DNA from: Rhodospirillum rubrum ATCC 11170
GTDB taxonomy: Bacteria > Pseudomonadota > Alphaproteobacteria > Rhodospirillales > Rhodospirillaceae
Direction: 5' to 3'
DNA: 64,000 bases
Assembly: GCF_000013085.1 (NCBI RefSeq)
Contig: NC_007643.1
Span: 3,357,501 to 3,421,500, forward strand
Below, piece by piece: positions 63,708-64,000 of the stretch (position 1 is the stretch's first letter; the number at the start of each line of letters is the position of its first letter). A program made the position numbers and the translations under genes. The notes under the pieces are model-generated. The model saw nothing but the letters and a program-made list of their open reading frames with translations. It did no database searches and had not been told where the DNA came from.

Positions 63708-64000
63708 GCGGCGGCGCGACGGAACAGCCGGCCGCGCTCGGTGACCAGCACGCAGACCAGGGCGAGAATGCCAAAGCCGGCGAAGCCCATCATCAGCGGC
63801 CGGACGCTGTCGTCGAACTGCTGGCCGACCGCCCATCCCAGAAAGGCGCTGGCGGCGGTGGAGTAAAAGCCGACGAACGACGAGGCGGCCCCGGCGACCC
63901 GGCCCATCGGCTCCATCGCCATGGCGTTGAAATTCGGCCCGATCAGGCCGAAGCAAAAGAACTGGATGCCCAGGGCCGCCATGAACAGGGCAAGCGGCGG
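63704..64000 (-). CDS. Bcr/CflA-like MFS transporter, C-terminal end (partial)
   Basis: Open to the window edge; only the last ~98 residues are seen. Two or three membrane helices are visible, with FFCFGLIGPNFNAMAMEPMGRVAGAASSFVGF, an arrangement typical of the late helices of Bcr/CflA multidrug exporters, then SAFLGWAVGQ and a short cytoplasmic tail RRAAA. The 5' part is outside the window. Convergent with cobF, overlapping it by 4 bases. Confidence 0.75.
   Translation of the reverse strand, partial: PPLALFMAALGIQFFCFGLIGPNFNAMAMEPMGRVAGAASSFVGFYSTAASAFLGWAVGQQFDDSVRPLMMGFAGFGILALVCVLVTERGRLFRRAAA

Overview
The window looks like the chromosome of a GC-rich alphaproteobacterium, most likely a Rhodospirillum-type purple non-sulfur bacterium or close relative. 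This rests on the strong G/C third-position bias, the gene families (CobF, a DUF3035/BamF-like lipoprotein, PPDK, YgfZ, MeaB, an AcuI-type reductase, GlyQ/GlyS) and their arrangement. It is mostly core chromosome with islands of accessory DNA. I saw no CRISPR array, prophage or replication origin.

Layout. 1-2.2 kb: end of a sensor kinase, a small lipoprotein and a phosphopantetheinyl transferase. 2.2-3.7 kb: a foreign-looking zinc-ribbon gene (DUF2321 type) between two 324-bp imperfect direct repeats, each holding a DUF2442 gene. 4-9.8 kb: a glycosylation cluster (OGT-like TPR protein, TPR/GT9-like protein, an unknown 104-aa helical protein, GT4-like and GT2-like transferases). 10-18.8 kb: an efflux operon (RND adaptor, RND pump, outer-membrane factor, MFS pump) with a divergent BaeSR-like two-component pair. 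19-22.2 kb: murA, two identical tRNA-Thr genes, an unknown 187-aa protein and tRNA-Asp. 22.2-31 kb: an EAL protein, a hybrid PAS kinase, dihydroorotase, asparagine synthase and two glycosyltransferases. 31-41 kb: ygfZ, an orphan antitoxin with a toxin fossil, an MsbA-like exporter with an LptF permease, meaB, mutL and pgi. 41-45 kb: a PIN-type toxin-antitoxin pair, tRNA-Pro, a polyprenyl diphosphate synthase, a DUF2007 protein and a small methyltransferase. 45-50.8 kb: glyQ, glyS and ppdK. 50.8-54.6 kb: an island with a DHA2-type MFS exporter and IS630 debris, between two copies of the ppdK-end/next-gene junction. 54.7-64 kb: an AcuI-like reductase, a small lipoprotein, MaoC hydratase, ribF, ileS, lspA, a DUF3035 lipoprotein, an AlaX-like editing protein, cobF and the end of a Bcr/CflA-like exporter.

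The main structural observation is that two unrelated cargo segments (2506-3374 and 51149-53633) sit between direct repeats that are 92-94% identical by my hand count. In each case the repeat spans the 3' end of a resident gene plus neighbouring sequence. The differences fall largely at silent positions, so these look like copies from a diverged relative rather than recent tandem duplications. That suggests cargo brought in by homologous recombination through flanking core sequence. A second repeated theme is a small covarying hairpin in the gap between convergent genes (32718-32760 and 55711-55754), which may act as a two-way terminator or REP-like element.

Many adjacent genes overlap by ATGA or GTGA (glycosyltransferases, efflux operon, two-component pair, lptF/msbA-like, DUF2007/methyltransferase), implying translational coupling. 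Several starts were therefore set from overlaps, Shine-Dalgarno spacing or lipoprotein signals rather than from the longest open frame.
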